A stretch of DNA of 64,000 nucleotides from Siphonodentalium dalli (GCA_032622095.1 CP136065.1:41081503-41145502), one strand, 5' to 3'. Shown: positions 31,403-44,470, counted from the first letter of the stretch. The notes: generated by a model not told the origin, from the letters alone. Made by a program: numbers and translations.

Positions 31403-32984
31403 GCTTGTAAAACGTAGAGAGGACCACACATAAGTGACAAAACGAAAACAGCAAAAGTCTATGGATAATTCAGGAATAGTTTGAAGCTATATCGTCATTC
31501 CTGTGGCATCTACATACGTATATATATATACATTTATTACATGATCTGACCCTTCTTCCATTCATTAAACCCATCACATGCATATATATATAATTATTAA
31601 CAGTTACGTCTTATTGCCTATAGCAGGCTGCAAGGGCAGCTCCGTATCTTGGGACAGTTTTAGATGTTTTTATCAAGTACAGACGAACCAGAATCGATAC
31701 ACGAGCCGGGATTGTGATGGGGATGATGCACATGCAGAAATCCGGATATTTTAAGATTTAGTAAAAAAAATCAACAAAAAATACACGTCTAATAGTTCAA
31801 TTCCGACCGATATTTTCGCTGTCATTTTGAACACTTTTGAACACTAAGTCTTTTGAGAAACCGAATTGTCAAATCCTCGGGATATGATTTATTATTATCC
31901 GGTCAGGATTCGCCATTTTATAGTTTTAGAGTCAAATTATGCACGAAATGGCAGGCATATGATATATGGCAACGCGAATAATGCGTTCGTGTTGCAGGTT
32001 TCTGTCACATTAATAAATTTAGAGGACATTGAAGTGATTGTTAGTAAACTGCCGGAAATGGCCGCCATATTGCCTGCACATACGCGGCCACAAACAGCTT
32101 CAAATAGTTTGAGCAGACATCCTTGCGAACACAAAAATGGATCAAGTTTAATACTGGGGGGATGCACGTTGGCCGACCTGGTTTCCAGACTAAAATTTCA
32201 ATTTTCAGCATTTTCTTATATATTTTCTTCATTATACCAAAACTAAACGACTTTCCATTCATGAAATGCATGGACATTTTTGATATGTTATTATTTGGTC
32301 ACATTTGGCAGTCAGGGAACTCGACTGAGCGTTTATGGTTGGCAGATTTGTTTATTAAAATAAATTCCAATTTTCACCATTTCTTTTACATATTCCTGTT
32401 TTTTTTACCCAAAAATGACGACTTTCCCATCCTATAATTGATGGGGATTTGGGATATGGTATTATATTATATTAAGTACAGTCACACTCATAAACACCGA
32501 AAGTCATTGCATAGCAAATGTGTTCACGGTTGGGCGTTTCTTTCCATCAGTTTGACTGGACTAATAAGGAACTACAAAATTAACACAAAAGCCACAATTA
32601 AGACCCTATTTCAAGGAGCTGTAGAAAATTTCCCACAGTGGATTTGGATATATTGTTCCCCAGACTCTTCCCGACAAAATAATACTAAAAACAGCTTGTT
32701 ACCAACTTAATAGGTTCATTTTAAAATCCGAGTTTCGACTAGCAAATTACAAATTTCACCATACATATTCCTGACTTTTGACCCAAAAATGACGACTTTC
32801 CCACCCTGGGATTCGTGTGGATTTTGGCTATGTTAGTACATAGGTATATATACATTTGCTGACGGTTGTGGGTTTCATTCCATCAGATTAACTGGACTAA
32901 TACGAAACAGCAAATTTGACACAACAAGAGCTACGCTGGTTGTTGTAAACTACGCCTGGTGTGCTTTTTTGAACTCAACACATT
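31403..32984. other. Duplicated repeat-rich sequence, no gene seen
   Basis: It aligns with 42893-44470 and contains several CCAAAAATGACGACTTTCCCA-type pieces recurring near 32410 and 32785. A 126-codon ORF (31866-32246) is disrupted in frame in the paralogous copy (111 codons, different end) and has no domain, so it is not called. The whole segment is missing beside GPCR 1. Confidence 0.5.
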
Positions 32985-33712
32985 CGTAAACCTCAAATAT
33001 TGAAAATTCTAAGTCGAACAGAGCCATAAGTCAGTAAACATTATTCGGACCGAACCCAAATTCAAACTTTACCTGTATTTTGGTCTGGAAAACGGACACG
33101 CCAAATTTGGTTCCGATCAAATAACCGAAACTAAAGTTATCATCCGGCAACTATTGATAATTCTAAGTCGAAAAGAGCCATAAGTCAGTACAAAATAATC
33201 GGAACGAACCCCATATTCAAACTTGACCTATAATTTGGTCTCGAAAACTCACATACCAAATTTAGTTCCGATCAAATAACCCAAACTATAGTTATCATCC
33301 GGATACCAAAACTGGTAACGGACGGACGGCTAGACAGACGGTTGGACGGACAGACATACCACTGGACCATAACTATGGGGAAAATGGGTCAACCGAACCC
33401 ATACGCGAACTTGACCTGTATTTTGAGCTGATAGCCTCACATACCAATTTGGTTCAGATCCGATCATACAAACTGAAGTTATCATCCGGAAACCTCAAAA
33501 CGACAAAATTCTAAGTCGAACACGGGCCATAACTCCGGCAGAATGGGCAGACCGAACCCATATACGAACTTGACCTGTATTTTGAGCTGATAAACATACC
33601 AAATTTAGTTCCGATAAAATAACCCAAACTAATGTTTTCATCCGCAAACCAAAACTGATAACGGATGGCCGGACCGACGGACAGACTAATCATATAATAC
33701 GGCCGTTTTTTT
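32985..33712. repeat. Array of diverged ~150-bp units
   Basis: Four imperfect units each contain AAATTCTAAGTCGAACAGAG, then ACCGAACCCATATTCAAAC, TTGACCTGTATTTTG, CCAAATTTAGTTCCGATNAAAT and TTATCATCCGG. GGACGGACGG-rich pieces lie between them. Copies of the array are at 44471-45185 and 51368-52085. Confidence 0.8.
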
Positions 33713-34094
33713 TCAAGCCATAAATACGACCGTATTTCTAAGAACAGTAGAAATTTTTCCCCAAAGCGGATTTCAAAGGATTTTGGATATATTGTTCCTC
33801 ATATTCTGCCCGACAAAATGACACCAAAAACAGCTTGTCACCAATTTGTTCTAGGTTCACCTCAAAATCGATTCTCAACGGCCGGACTAATATTTCAATA
33901 TCCTCTCTTGGACGGGGAACATTTTCATCTCAATTCATTCTTATTTTTTCAGATGTGGTTGGCCGTTTTCATTCATCAATCTACATCGTTATTATTCAAT
34001 TCATTTTTTTTCAACGTTCCACACACCTTTACCGACGTTTTTTTAAGGCACATAAACCTGAGTCCTTGGACGCAGTAGGACCGCAATGTTTTTT
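33713..34094. other. 3' flank of GPCR copy 2
   Basis: Conserved with the flanks of copies 3 and 4. Overlapping plus-strand ORFs of 86-89 codons have no recognisable motif. Confidence 0.5.
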
Positions 34095-34100
34095 TTTATT
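34095..34100 (-). terminator. Polyadenylation signal of GPCR copy 2
   Basis: AATAAA on the minus strand about 30 bases past the stop codon. Confidence 0.6.
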
Positions 34101-34129
34101 CTGACATGTATTTGTAACATGTGTTTGGC

Positions 34130-35167
34130 TCACATGTTAGTAGACACCTCTGCTGAACGCATTCCATATTGTAATGTAGTCGAGGCATTCCTTCTCGTCG
34201 ATATCCATCCGATAGTTTGTGCAAGCTCCCGCCGAAATCTTCTGCTACTCACATAGTAAGTAAAACAATTCATACAAACGTTAAAACATGACAATAGAAG
34301 TAACAGAGAAAACGTTGACCTGAGTTCGTGTGTGTTAAGTTCCTTGTAATCCGGACCAACTCTTAGAATGCACATGAATGAAAAGATTGGCAGGGAGAAT
34401 ATAGCAAACTGCAAACTCGTTGCGAGTAAAATAAAAACGGTTGAGTTCATGTTCAGTCGTAAATCCCTGACTCTTCCGTCACCGGAATTATTTTCATTTT
34501 CGCTAAATCTTGCTAATTCTTTCCTGGATCTCCGCAACGAGAAAAATAGTGCAACATTGCAGACCAGAATAATAGTGAAGGGAACCATTGCCCTCAATAT
34601 ATTTATCAAGTTTAATGCACCATTCACAAAACGTAAATATTCGGGACTCCCTCCGTATATACAAGTCATATCTGGTCCATTCCCAGACGTGATCCTGCCG
34701 AAAATAATGTGAAAACTCATCGCTGAGTTAATCAAAGTTGATATTGTCAGTTCAAGTATTATTCTCTTCTTTGTCAGCTTCGGGCTGGTTAAAGGGAACG
34801 TCACGGCCATAGTTCTCTCTACGACTAGAATGGTTAGAGTCGTGACAGACTGGGCAGTTACCGTGTGTATGGAAAACCAGAAAACCCCACATGTTGCTGA
34901 ACTGACTGCGCGCACGTCAAAACCCACGATATTTGACACAACTCCAGTAAACAGAAATAGGTAGAGGTAAAACAAATCCACTATTGAGAGGTAAATAAAA
35001 GCTATGTACAGAGGTGTTCGTCGCATCGAATTCCTCCTGAAAACCGCTATCACCAGTACGTTCCCGATAGTCCCCGCGCATGTCATCAAGGAACCCAATG
35101 TCCGCCATAACCAAACAGTCACGACAGCATGAATAGGGAGAACAGTGCTGTGTTCCGTAGAGTTCAT
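34130..35167 (-). CDS. Class A orphan GPCR, copy 2
   Basis: A 345-codon paralogue of copy 1. It has the same seven helices and the same key residues (N36, D64, C93, E117-R118, C169, P196, P260, N300/Y304). By eye it differs from copy 1 at N6H (losing one sequon), A9V, T34I, A94G, F95V, T100I, R167M, I195V, E231G and I344N. Most of these are shared with copies 3 and 4, so copy 1 is the outlier. A 4-base deletion ahead of the start (CTCG missing, compared with copy 1 near 26275) joins an upstream reading frame to the receptor. The longest ORF therefore begins 36 codons earlier (35275) with a different leader. The conserved internal Met is preferred as start. Intact and probably functional. Confidence 0.92.
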   Translation of the reverse strand: MNSTEHSTVLPIHAVVTVWLWRTLGSLMTCAGTIGNVLVIAVFRRNSMRRTPLYIAFIYLSIVDLFYLYLFLFTGVVSNIVGFDVRAVSSATCGVFWFSIHTVTAQSVTTLTILVVERTMAVTFPLTSPKLTKKRIILELTISTLINSAMSFHIIFGRITSGNGPDMTCIYGGSPEYLRFVNGALNLINILRAMVPFTIILVCNVALFFSLRRSRKELARFSENENNSGDGRVRDLRLNMNSTVFILLATSLQFAIFSLPIFSFMCILRVGPDYKELNTHELRSTFSLLLLLSCFNVCMNCFTYYVSSRRFRRELAQTIGWISTRRNASTTLQYGMRSAEVSTNM

Positions 35168-35359
35168 TCCTTGCGGTAGTCTGATTCCACGAGAACTGAG
35201 CTTACTATGTGTAGATAATTTAAATGCATTGTCTGACAAACTGACATTCACGGCAGCAATTGATTTGATGTACATTGATTTGTTGACAACACTTACAGAA
35301 CGCTGGGATGTATCTTGTGTCGGCTGATATGTGGGCTACCCATTAAAGTTACCTTGATA

Positions 35360-36950
35360 GAAACAAGTCAAGGCGTCGAGACATCACGATGTCACAACAG
35401 CCTTCGCCGCACAGAACTCCGTCTTCTGAGACTCGTATCACTCGGGCACAACAAACAGATCCATTTTGGTCAATAAAACCTCCCATTAAAAGCCGATTTT
35501 ATTCGACTTGAAAATCGAAATAATGAGTTAAGGTCAAGCCTCATGCCCGCAGAGTCGGTAAATAGGTCTCTATGGGTATTAGGATTATCCGCAAAATGTA
35601 ACTGTTAGCATTCCCGTTATGTCATACTAATTAGTATTTTTTCGAAAATGTTGTGATATCTCCGCAAATAAACGATTCCAGCAATTAATTATTCCTCAAA
35701 TATCTCGGACATCGTTCATTTTTCAACACGTTTCAGAAAATTACCAATAATGTCCCAGGATTCATGATTGTTCCCGCAAATTACCAAAAAAACCTGGCAT
35801 ATAAACACAGAGGAAATGTTTTTTTTTTCGCAAAGAAAGTGACATGCGAAATTTTTCAAAGATCAAAACATTTCCGTAAGACGTATATAAAACACAATGT
35901 TACGGAGTAATTACATTGATTATTAAAATGGGAGAACTTCCTCACTCTTAAAGTCACGGAGGTTATAATTTAGAAATAAAAGTTAACAATTTATGAATTA
36001 CCTTAAGCATATACTAATAGTATATTATAATGATAATATGAATGCGATATTACCCACAAAACACACTTTGTGTTAACCGAACACCTGTTCATAAACAGCA
36101 CATAAAGAGTGAGCGATAGGCACAACACTCAACACTGTCGGGATTATTTTGGGAGAGTGATTCTCGGTGACTCATTCCAAATCGAAATCTTGAGTGGTGA
36201 GGATTAGCAAGCGATCTGTATGTTGTTAATAATATGGTGTCTATTTTAACCAAAGTTCACTTATATGGGGTCTCCCGGTGTTGAGTGGTTTGCGTATTGC
36301 ACACTCTGTGTGCACTGTACTGTATCATGCTATGGCTTAATTGTGTTTACTAACAATGCGTACGATCTTGACATGCTAATTATTCGATAATTATGTCTAT
36401 ATTTTTAAATTCTTTCTGTTTATGGCGGTTTTAACGGATGTGACTGTATAACAGCAAACCGATCGCGAAGGCCATCTATATTGTTAATGCAATAAGTAAG
36501 GGTTAGAGCACAATAATTGTTCTTTACCAGAATCGATCGAGTCGAAGAGGAGATTTATTCTGGTAAAGAACTATTCGCGTGCTCTGACCGACTTAGAGCA
36601 CAATTGATCCCACATAATGCAATGTACCGTTGAGCATGTTTTGACCACGACGCACAATCCGTGCGCTGGCCGCGATTGGACAAAATAGCCGGTTAGCTAC
36701 GCCCAACAACGTAATTAACATGAACTGATTGCCGTTGAATGTAAACAGATATGTCCGAAACAGCACAGACTGGTCCCACTTTGAAGCGCCCGTGCGATTT
36801 GTCTGTTGTGAGTTGCGTGTGCCGAACAATGGGATAATCACTGAACCATTCCTTCGACGGCCTCGAGAATTGATGTGCTTTACCAAAAATCAGGGAACGA
36901 TTGTAACAATGGGACTGTGCTCTAAAACACTCATTCACGTTATCTTCATA
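35360..36950 (+). repeat. Tandem unit U, first of three (1591 bp)
   Basis: It starts GAAACAAGTCAAGGCG. It lacks the 48-bp GC-rich segment and has an 11-bp deletion near 36624 relative to the next two units. It also carries the truncated short ORF beginning MSQQPSPHRTP. Confidence 0.92.
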
Positions 36951-38602
36951 GAAACAAGTCAAGGCGTCGTGACATCACGATGTCCAACAGCATTCGCCGC
37001 GCAGAACTCCGTCTGCTGAGACTGCGAGTGACTGCCCCGGCGCCGGACACCGACGAGAGCTGGTTCGCCCCGGGAGGCGCTCGGGCACAACAAACAGATC
37101 CATTTTGGTCAATAAAACCTCCCATTAAAAGCCGATTTTATTCGACTTGAAAATCGAAATAATGAGTTAAGGTCAAGCCTCATGCCCGCAGAGTCGGTAA
37201 ATAGGTCTCTATGGGTATTAGGATTATCCGCAAAATGTAACTGTTAGCATTCCCGTTATGTCATACTAATTAGTATTTTTTCGAAAATGTTGTGATATCT
37301 CCGCAAATAAACGATTCCAGCAATTAATTATTCCTCAAATATCTCGGACATCGTTCATTTTTCAACACGTTTCAGAAAATTACCAATAATGTCCCAGGAT
37401 TCATGATTGTTCCCGCAAATTACCAAAAAAACCTGGCATATAAACACAGAGGAAATGTTTTTTTTTTCGCAAAGAAAGTGACATGCGAAATTTTTCAAAG
37501 ATCAAAACATTTCCGTAAGACGTATATAAAACACAATGTTACGGAGTAATTACATTGATTATTAAAATGGGAGAACTTCCTCACTCTTAAAGTCACGGAG
37601 GTGTTATAATTTAGAAATAAAAGTTAACAATTTATGAATTACCTTAAGCATATACTAATAGTATATTATAATGATAATATGAATGCGATATTACCCACAA
37701 AACACACTTTGTGTTAACCGAACATCTGTTCATAAACAGCACATAAAGAGTGAGCGATAGGCACAACACTCAACACTGTCGGGATTATTTTGGGAGAGTG
37801 ATTCTCGGTGACTCATTCCAAATCGAAATCTTGTGTGGTGAGGATTAGCAAGCGATCTGTATGTTGTTAATAATATGGTGTCTATTTTAACCAAAGTTCA
37901 CTTATATGGGGTCTCCCGGTGTTGAGTGGTTTGCGTATTGCACACTCTGTGTGCACTGTACTGTATCATGCTATGGCTTAATTGTGTTTACTAACAATGC
38001 GTACGATCTTGACATGCTAATTATTCGATAATTATGTCTATATTTTAATATTCTTTCTGTTTATGGCGGTTTTAACGGATGTGACTGTATAACAGCAAAC
38101 CGATCGCGAAGGCCATCTATATTGTTAATGCAATAAGTAAGGGTTAGAGCACAATAATTGTTCTTTACCAGAATCGATCGAGTCGAAGAGGAGATTTATT
38201 CTGGTAAAGAACTATTCGCGTGCTCTGACCGACTTAGAGCACAATTGATCCCACATAATGCAATCAACGGGAAATGTACCGTTGAGCATGTTTTGACCAC
38301 GACGCACAATCCGTGCGCTGGCCGCGATTGGACAAAATAGCCGGTTAGCTACGCCCAACAACGTAATTAACATGAACTGATTGCCGTTGAATGTAAACAG
38401 ATATGTCTGAAACAGCACAGACTGGTCCCACTTTGAAGCGCCCGTGCGATTTGTCTGTTGTGAGTTGCGTGTGCCGAACAATGGGATAATCACTGAACCA
38501 TTCCTTCGACGGCCTCGAGAATTGATGTGCTTTACCAAAAATCAGGGAACGATTGTAACAATGGGACTGTGCTCTAAAACACTCATTCACGTTATCTTCA
38601 TA
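36951..38602 (+). repeat. Tandem unit U, second of three (1652 bp)
   Basis: It contains the GC-rich piece GCCCCGGCGCCGGACACCGA near 37035, which gives a 57-codon ORF MSNSIRRAELRL...PPIKSRFYST. It has the same length as the next unit and is almost identical to it. Confidence 0.92.
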
Positions 38603-40254
38603 GAAACAAGTCAAGGCGTCGTGACATCACGATGTCCAACAGCATTCGCCGCGCAGAACTCCGTCTGCTGAGACTGCGAGTGACTGCCCCGGCGCCGGAC
38701 ACCGACGAGAGCTGGTTCGCCCCGGGAGGCGCTCGGGCACAACAAACAGATCCATTTTGGTCAATAAAACCTCCCATTAAAAGCCGATTTTATTCGACTT
38801 GAAAATCGAAATAATGAGTTAAGGTCAAGCCTCATGCCCGCAGAGTCGGTAAATAGGTCTCTATGGGTATTAGGATTATCCGCAAAATGTAACTGTTAGC
38901 ATTCCCGTTATGTCATACTAATTAGTATTTTTTCGAAAATGTTGTGATATCTCCGCAAATAAACGATTCCAGCAATTAATTATTCCTCAAATATCTCGGA
39001 CATCGTTCATTTTTCAACACGTTTCAGAAAATTACCAATAATGTCCCAGGATTCATGATTGTTCCCGCAAATTACCAAAAAAACCTGGCATATAAACACA
39101 GAGGAAATGTTTTTTTTTTCGCAAAGAAAGTGACATGCGAAATTTTTCAAAGATCAAAACATTTCCGTAAGACGTATATAAAACACAATGTTACGGAGTA
39201 ATTACATTGATTATTAAAATGGGAGAACTTCCTCACTCTTAAAGTCACGGAGGTGTTATAATTTAGAAATAAAAGTTAACAATTTATGAATTACCTTAAG
39301 CATATACTAATAGTATATTATAATGATAATATGAATGCGATATTACCCACAAAACACACTTTGTGTTAACCGAACATCTGTTCATAAACAGCACATAAAG
39401 AGTGAGCGATAGGCACAACACTCAACACTGTCGGGATTATTTTGGGAGAGTGATTCTCGGTGACTCATTCCAAATCGAAATCTTGTGTGGTGAGGATTAG
39501 CAAGCGATCTGTATGTTGTTAATAATATGGTGTCTATTTTAACCAAAGTTCACTTATATGGGGTCTCCCGGTGTTGAGTGGTTTGCGTATTGCACACTCT
39601 GTGTGCACTGTACTGTATCATGCTATGGCTTAATTGTGTTTACTAACAATGCGTACGATCTTGACATGCTAATTATTCGATAATTATGTCTATATTTTAA
39701 TATTCTTTCTGTTTATGGCGGTTTTAACGGATGTGACTGTATAACAGCAAACCGATCGCGAAGGCCATCTATATTGTTAATGCAATAAGTAAGGGTTAGA
39801 GCACAATAATTGTTCTTTACCAGAATCGATCGAGTCGAAGAGGAGATTTATTCTGGTAAAGAACTATTCGCGTGCTCTGACCGACTTAGAGCACAATTGA
39901 TCCCACATAATGCAATCAACGGGAAATGTACCGTTGAGCATGTTTTGACCACGACGCACAATCCGTGCGCTGGCCGCGATTGGACAAAATAGCCGGTTAG
40001 CTACGCCCAACAACGTAATTAACATGAACTGATTGCCGTTGAATGTAAACAGATATGTCTGAAACAGCACAGACTGGTCCCACTTTGAAGCGCCCGTGCG
40101 ATTTGTCTGTTGTGAGTTGCGTGTGCCGAACAATGGGATAATCACTGAACCATTCCTTCGACGGCCTCGAGAATTGATGTGCTTTACCAAAAATCAGGGA
40201 ACGATTGTAACAATGGGACTGTGCTCTAAAACACTCATTCACGTTATCTTCATA
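38603..40254 (+). repeat. Tandem unit U, third of three (1652 bp)
   Basis: It appears identical to the preceding unit over long stretches read by eye. Minus-strand ORFs of 89 and 108 codons and plus-strand ORFs of 60 and 75 codons recur in step with the units. They follow from sequence identity and give no independent evidence of coding. Confidence 0.92.
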
Positions 40255-42311
40255 GAAACAAGTCAAGGCGTCGTGACATCACGATGTCCAACAGCATTCG
40301 CCGCGCAGAACTCCGTCTGCTGAGACTGCGAGTGACTGCCCCGGCGCCGGACACCGACGAGAGCTGGTTCGCCCCGGGAGGCGCTCGGGCACAACAAACA
40401 GATCCATTTTGGTCAATAAAACCTCCCATTAAAAGCCGATTTTATTCAACTTGAAAATCGAAAAAATAAGTTAAGGTCAAGCCTCATGCCTGCAGAGTCG
40501 GTAAATAGGTCTCTATGGGTATTAGGATTATCCGCAAAATGTAACTGTTAGCATTCCCGTTCTGTCATACTAATTAGTATTTTTCGAAAATGTTGTGATA
40601 TCTCCGCTAATAAACGATTCCAGCAACGAATTATTCCTCAAATAATTCGGAAATCGTTCATTTTTCAACACGTTTCAGATAATTACCAATAATGTCCCAG
40701 GATTCATGATTGTTCCCGCAAATTACCAAAAAAACCTGGCATATAAACACAGAGGAAATGTTTTTTTTTTCGCAATGAAAGTTCAAAACATTTCCGAAAG
40801 ACGCATATAAAACACAATGTTACTGAGTAATTACATTGATTATTAACATTGATTTATTAATCAAATGGGAGAACTTCCTCACTCTTAAAAGCACGGAGGT
40901 TATAATTTAGAAATAAAAGTTAACAATTTATGAATTACCTTAAGCATATACTAATAGTATATTATAATGATAATATGAATGCGATATTACCCACACAACA
41001 CACTTTGCGTGAACCGAACATCTGTTCATAAACAGCACGTAAAGAGTGTGCGATAGGCACAACACTCAACACTGTGGGGATTATTTTGGGAGAGTGATTA
41101 TCGGTGACTCATTCACAACCGAAATCTTGAGTGGTGAGTATTAGCGAGCGATCTGTATGTTGTTAATAATATGGAGTCTATTTTAGCCAAAGTTCACTTA
41201 TATGGGGTCTCCCAGGTGTTCAGTGTTTTGCATATTGCACACTACTGTATCATGCTATGGCTTAATTGTGTTTACTAACAATGCGTACGATCTTGACATG
41301 CTAATTATGCGATATTTATGTCTATATTTTAATATTCTTTCTGTTTATGGCGGTTTTAACGGATGTGACTGTATAACAGCAAACCGATCGCGAAGGCCAT
41401 CTATATTGTTAATGCAATAAACAGTTTTATAATGCTCATTCCCGGGATACGTGACGTTTGCACTAGGCAATTGACAATTCCGGAGGGCTTGAGAGCAGTC
41501 GCTCAGGGCTTACATGTGCACATTTACACATTGTTAATCAAAGACTAGCCAAAGACCGCTGGTCATTTGGTGGTGTCGGCATGTGGAAATGTCTTTGATG
41601 TTTTGTTTACCTTTAAGTGCAATGACACACACAATTCTAGTCCGAATTGTAATTTAACCCAATTGGCAAGGATAATAACGCCATCGTTCAGATTAGCTAC
41701 ACACAACAAATATGAACTTTTGAACAAATAATGGTTCATTTTTAACAGATTCACATTACCCCCACCAGCATAATAGCAATTCAGAAGGAACCACCAACAC
41801 CATAGTAAATTAGCAGTACCACATAACCAGGGGTTATCTCATCGGGAATATTAACCCACCTTGTATATCCGGGAAAGTCTGGTCGTTTTGTCCATGTTTA
41901 CCACAATGAGATTTAGTTCTAAGCGAACTGGAAATAATTGGATTGTTCAATTCATGACGCCATGGTGGCTCAGTTGATATATTGTGCATGGCACATTAGA
42001 CCTACACGCATGGATGTGTTATAACTCATTGGGAAGATAACCATATTCGTGTTACTAAATATGTTACTTGCATGCTTTCTGATGTAGGTGCTTGCACGCC
42101 CGCACGCACGTTACTATCAATCCGCTTAATAACAGCCATTCGGGTTTCAATGAACAGTTAGGTAAGTAAGTTAAAGGTCGAAGAATGTTCTCGTCAAATC
42201 TGGAGAGTCCAACCTGATATTGTTCAATGGAAGAAACAAACCACAATTAAACAACGTAACAATACTTTCGTTGGTTAAGTTCTCTAAAGCTATAATAGAC
42301 CAACACTTTAA

Positions 42312-42461
42312 CTCTTCGATGACTGGAGCTTTCTGACATTTTGCCAAAATCATGTGCCAATGTACGTATTCTCTTATATATATGTGAGACTCGCATATAT
42401 AAGATATTGCACTGGCACAGGATCTTTAATGTGCACCAGCGCAGCTCCAGTCATAAAATGG
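42312..42461. mobile_element. 150-bp TTAA-flanked MITE, paralogous copy
   Basis: TTAA lies at 42308-42311 and 42462-42465. It is the same element as 30820-30969, duplicated with the block, with a few substitutions in the palindrome arms. Confidence 0.75.
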
Positions 42462-42489
42462 TTAAGTTACGCAACATCGTGGTCATGTA

Positions 42490-42708
42490 ATGATAACGGA
42501 TATAATTGGTGTCGACTTAATGGGGATGAAAGCTAATGATGGACGCCTACTGCTAACCAGATATGGCGACAGCCTGACCCACACAACCTTCGGAATACCA
42601 CCAGTTACATTGGACAAAAGTGTCAATGGAAACCACTTCAGCTTGTACAACATAACAGTAAGCACACCAGTTACCTGTTGTGATGTGGATTACCGTTCAT
42701 TGGACTGA
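42490..42708 (+). CDS. 72-codon ORF, CUB-like fragment, first type
   Basis: Paralogue of 31015-31218. A 1-base difference near 42514 puts the upstream MITDIIGV in frame with DLMGMKANDGR. The rest is the same, with CCDVDY in place of CWDVDY. The leading frame difference argues against strong constraint at the N-terminus. Confidence 0.3.
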   Translation: MITDIIGVDLMGMKANDGRLLLTRYGDSLTHTTFGIPPVTLDKSVNGNHFSLYNITVSTPVTCCDVDYRSLD

Positions 42709-42727
42709 GGGTTAATGGGTATAATCG

Positions 42728-42892
42728 ATGTGCAACTTAATGAGGATGAATGCTAATAATGAAAGCCAACCACTAACCATATATGACGACAGCTTGCTCA
42801 ACCCACCCTTCAGAATGTCACCAGGCGAAATCGCTAGACTGGGCGTAAAACCGGAATTAATGTTATACAATGTATCAGCGGGAAGCACTTAA
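42728..42892 (+). CDS. 54-codon ORF, CUB-like fragment, second type
   Basis: Paralogue of 31238-31402 with the same length and apparently the same protein sequence. Confidence 0.3.
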   Translation: MCNLMRMNANNESQPLTIYDDSLLNPPFRMSPGEIARLGVKPELMLYNVSAGST

Positions 42893-44470
42893 GCTTGTAA
42901 AACGTAGAGAGGACCACACATAAGTGACAAAACGAAAACAGCAAAAGTCTATGGACAATTCAGGAATAGTTTGAAGCTATATCGTCATTCCTGTGGCATC
43001 TACCTACGTATATATATATACATTTATTACATGATCTGACCCTTCTTCCATTCATTAAACCCATCACATGCATATATATATAATTATTAACAGTTACGTC
43101 TTATTGCCTATAGCAGGCTGCAAGGGCAGCTCCGTATCTTTGGACAGTTTTAGATGTTTTTATCAAGTACAGACGAACCAGAATGGATACACGGGCCGGG
43201 ATTGAGATGGGGATGATGCACATGCAGAAATCCGGATATTTTAAGATTTAGTAAAAAAAATCAACAAAAAATACACGTCTAATTGTTCAATTCCGACCGA
43301 TATTTTCGCTGTCATTTTGAACACTTTTGAACACTAAGTCTTTTGAGAAACCGAATTGTCAAATCCTCGGGATATGATTTATTATTATCCGATCAGGATT
43401 CGCCATTTTATAGTTTTAGAGTCAAATTATGCACGAAATGGCAGGCATATGATATATGGCAACGCGAATAATGCGTTCGTGTTGCAGGTTTCTGTCACAT
43501 TAATAAATTTAGAGGACATTGAAGTGATTGTTAGTACACTGCCGGAAATGGCCGCCATATTGCCTGCACATACGCGCCCACAAACAGCTTCAAATAGTTT
43601 GAGCAGACATCCTCACGAACACAAAAATGGATCAAGTTTAATACTGGGGGGGGTGCACGTTGGCCGACCTGGTTCCCAGACTAAAATTTAAATTTTCAGC
43701 ATTTTCTTATATATTTTCTTCATTTTACCAAAACTAAACGACTTTCCATTCATGAAATGCATGGACATTTTTGATATGTTATTATTTGGTAACATTTGGC
43801 AGTCAGGGAACTCGACTGAGCGTTTATGGTTGGCAGATTTGTTTATTAAAAAAAATCCAATTTTCACCATTTCTTTTACATATTCCTGTTTTTTTACCCA
43901 AAAATGACGACTTTCCCATCCTATAATTCATGGTGATTTTGGATATGGTATTATATTATATTAAGTACAGTCACACTCATAAACACCGAAAGTCATTGCA
44001 TAGCAAATGTGTTCACGGTTGGGCGTTTCTTTCCATCAGTTTGACTGGACTAATAAGGAACTACAAAATTAACACAAAAGCCACAATTAAGACCCTATTT
44101 CAAGGAGCTGTAGAAAATTTCCCACAGTGGATTTGGATATATTGTTCCCCAGACTCTTCCCGACAAAATAATACTAAAAACAGCTTGTTACCAACTTAAT
44201 AGGTTCATTTTAAAATCCGAGTTTCGACTAGCAAATTACAAATTTCACCATACATATTCCTGACTTTTGACCCAAAAATGACGACTTTCCCACCCTGGGA
44301 TTCGTGTGGATTTTGGCTATGTTAGTACATAGGTATATATACATTTGCTGACGGTTGTGGGTTTCATTCCATCAGATTAACTGGACTAATACGAAACAGC
44401 AAATTTGACACAACAAGAGCTACGTTGTTGTAAACTACGCCTGGTGTGCTTTTTTGAACTCAACACATTC

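Larger units (their letters stand above)
27980..35359. repeat. Segmental duplication, left copy, containing GPCR 2
   Basis: It aligns nearly throughout with 40255-46841. The length difference is essentially the 768-bp Helitron-like insertion at 28569-29336. The block begins as a U unit, diverges from U after about 29905, and carries the 150-bp MITE, the CUB-like ORFs, a repeat array and the GPCR. Confidence 0.88.

Noticed and set aside
31866-32246. 126-codon ORF
   Set aside because: The paralogous stretch at 43356 shifts frame and ends differently, so there is no sign of constraint.
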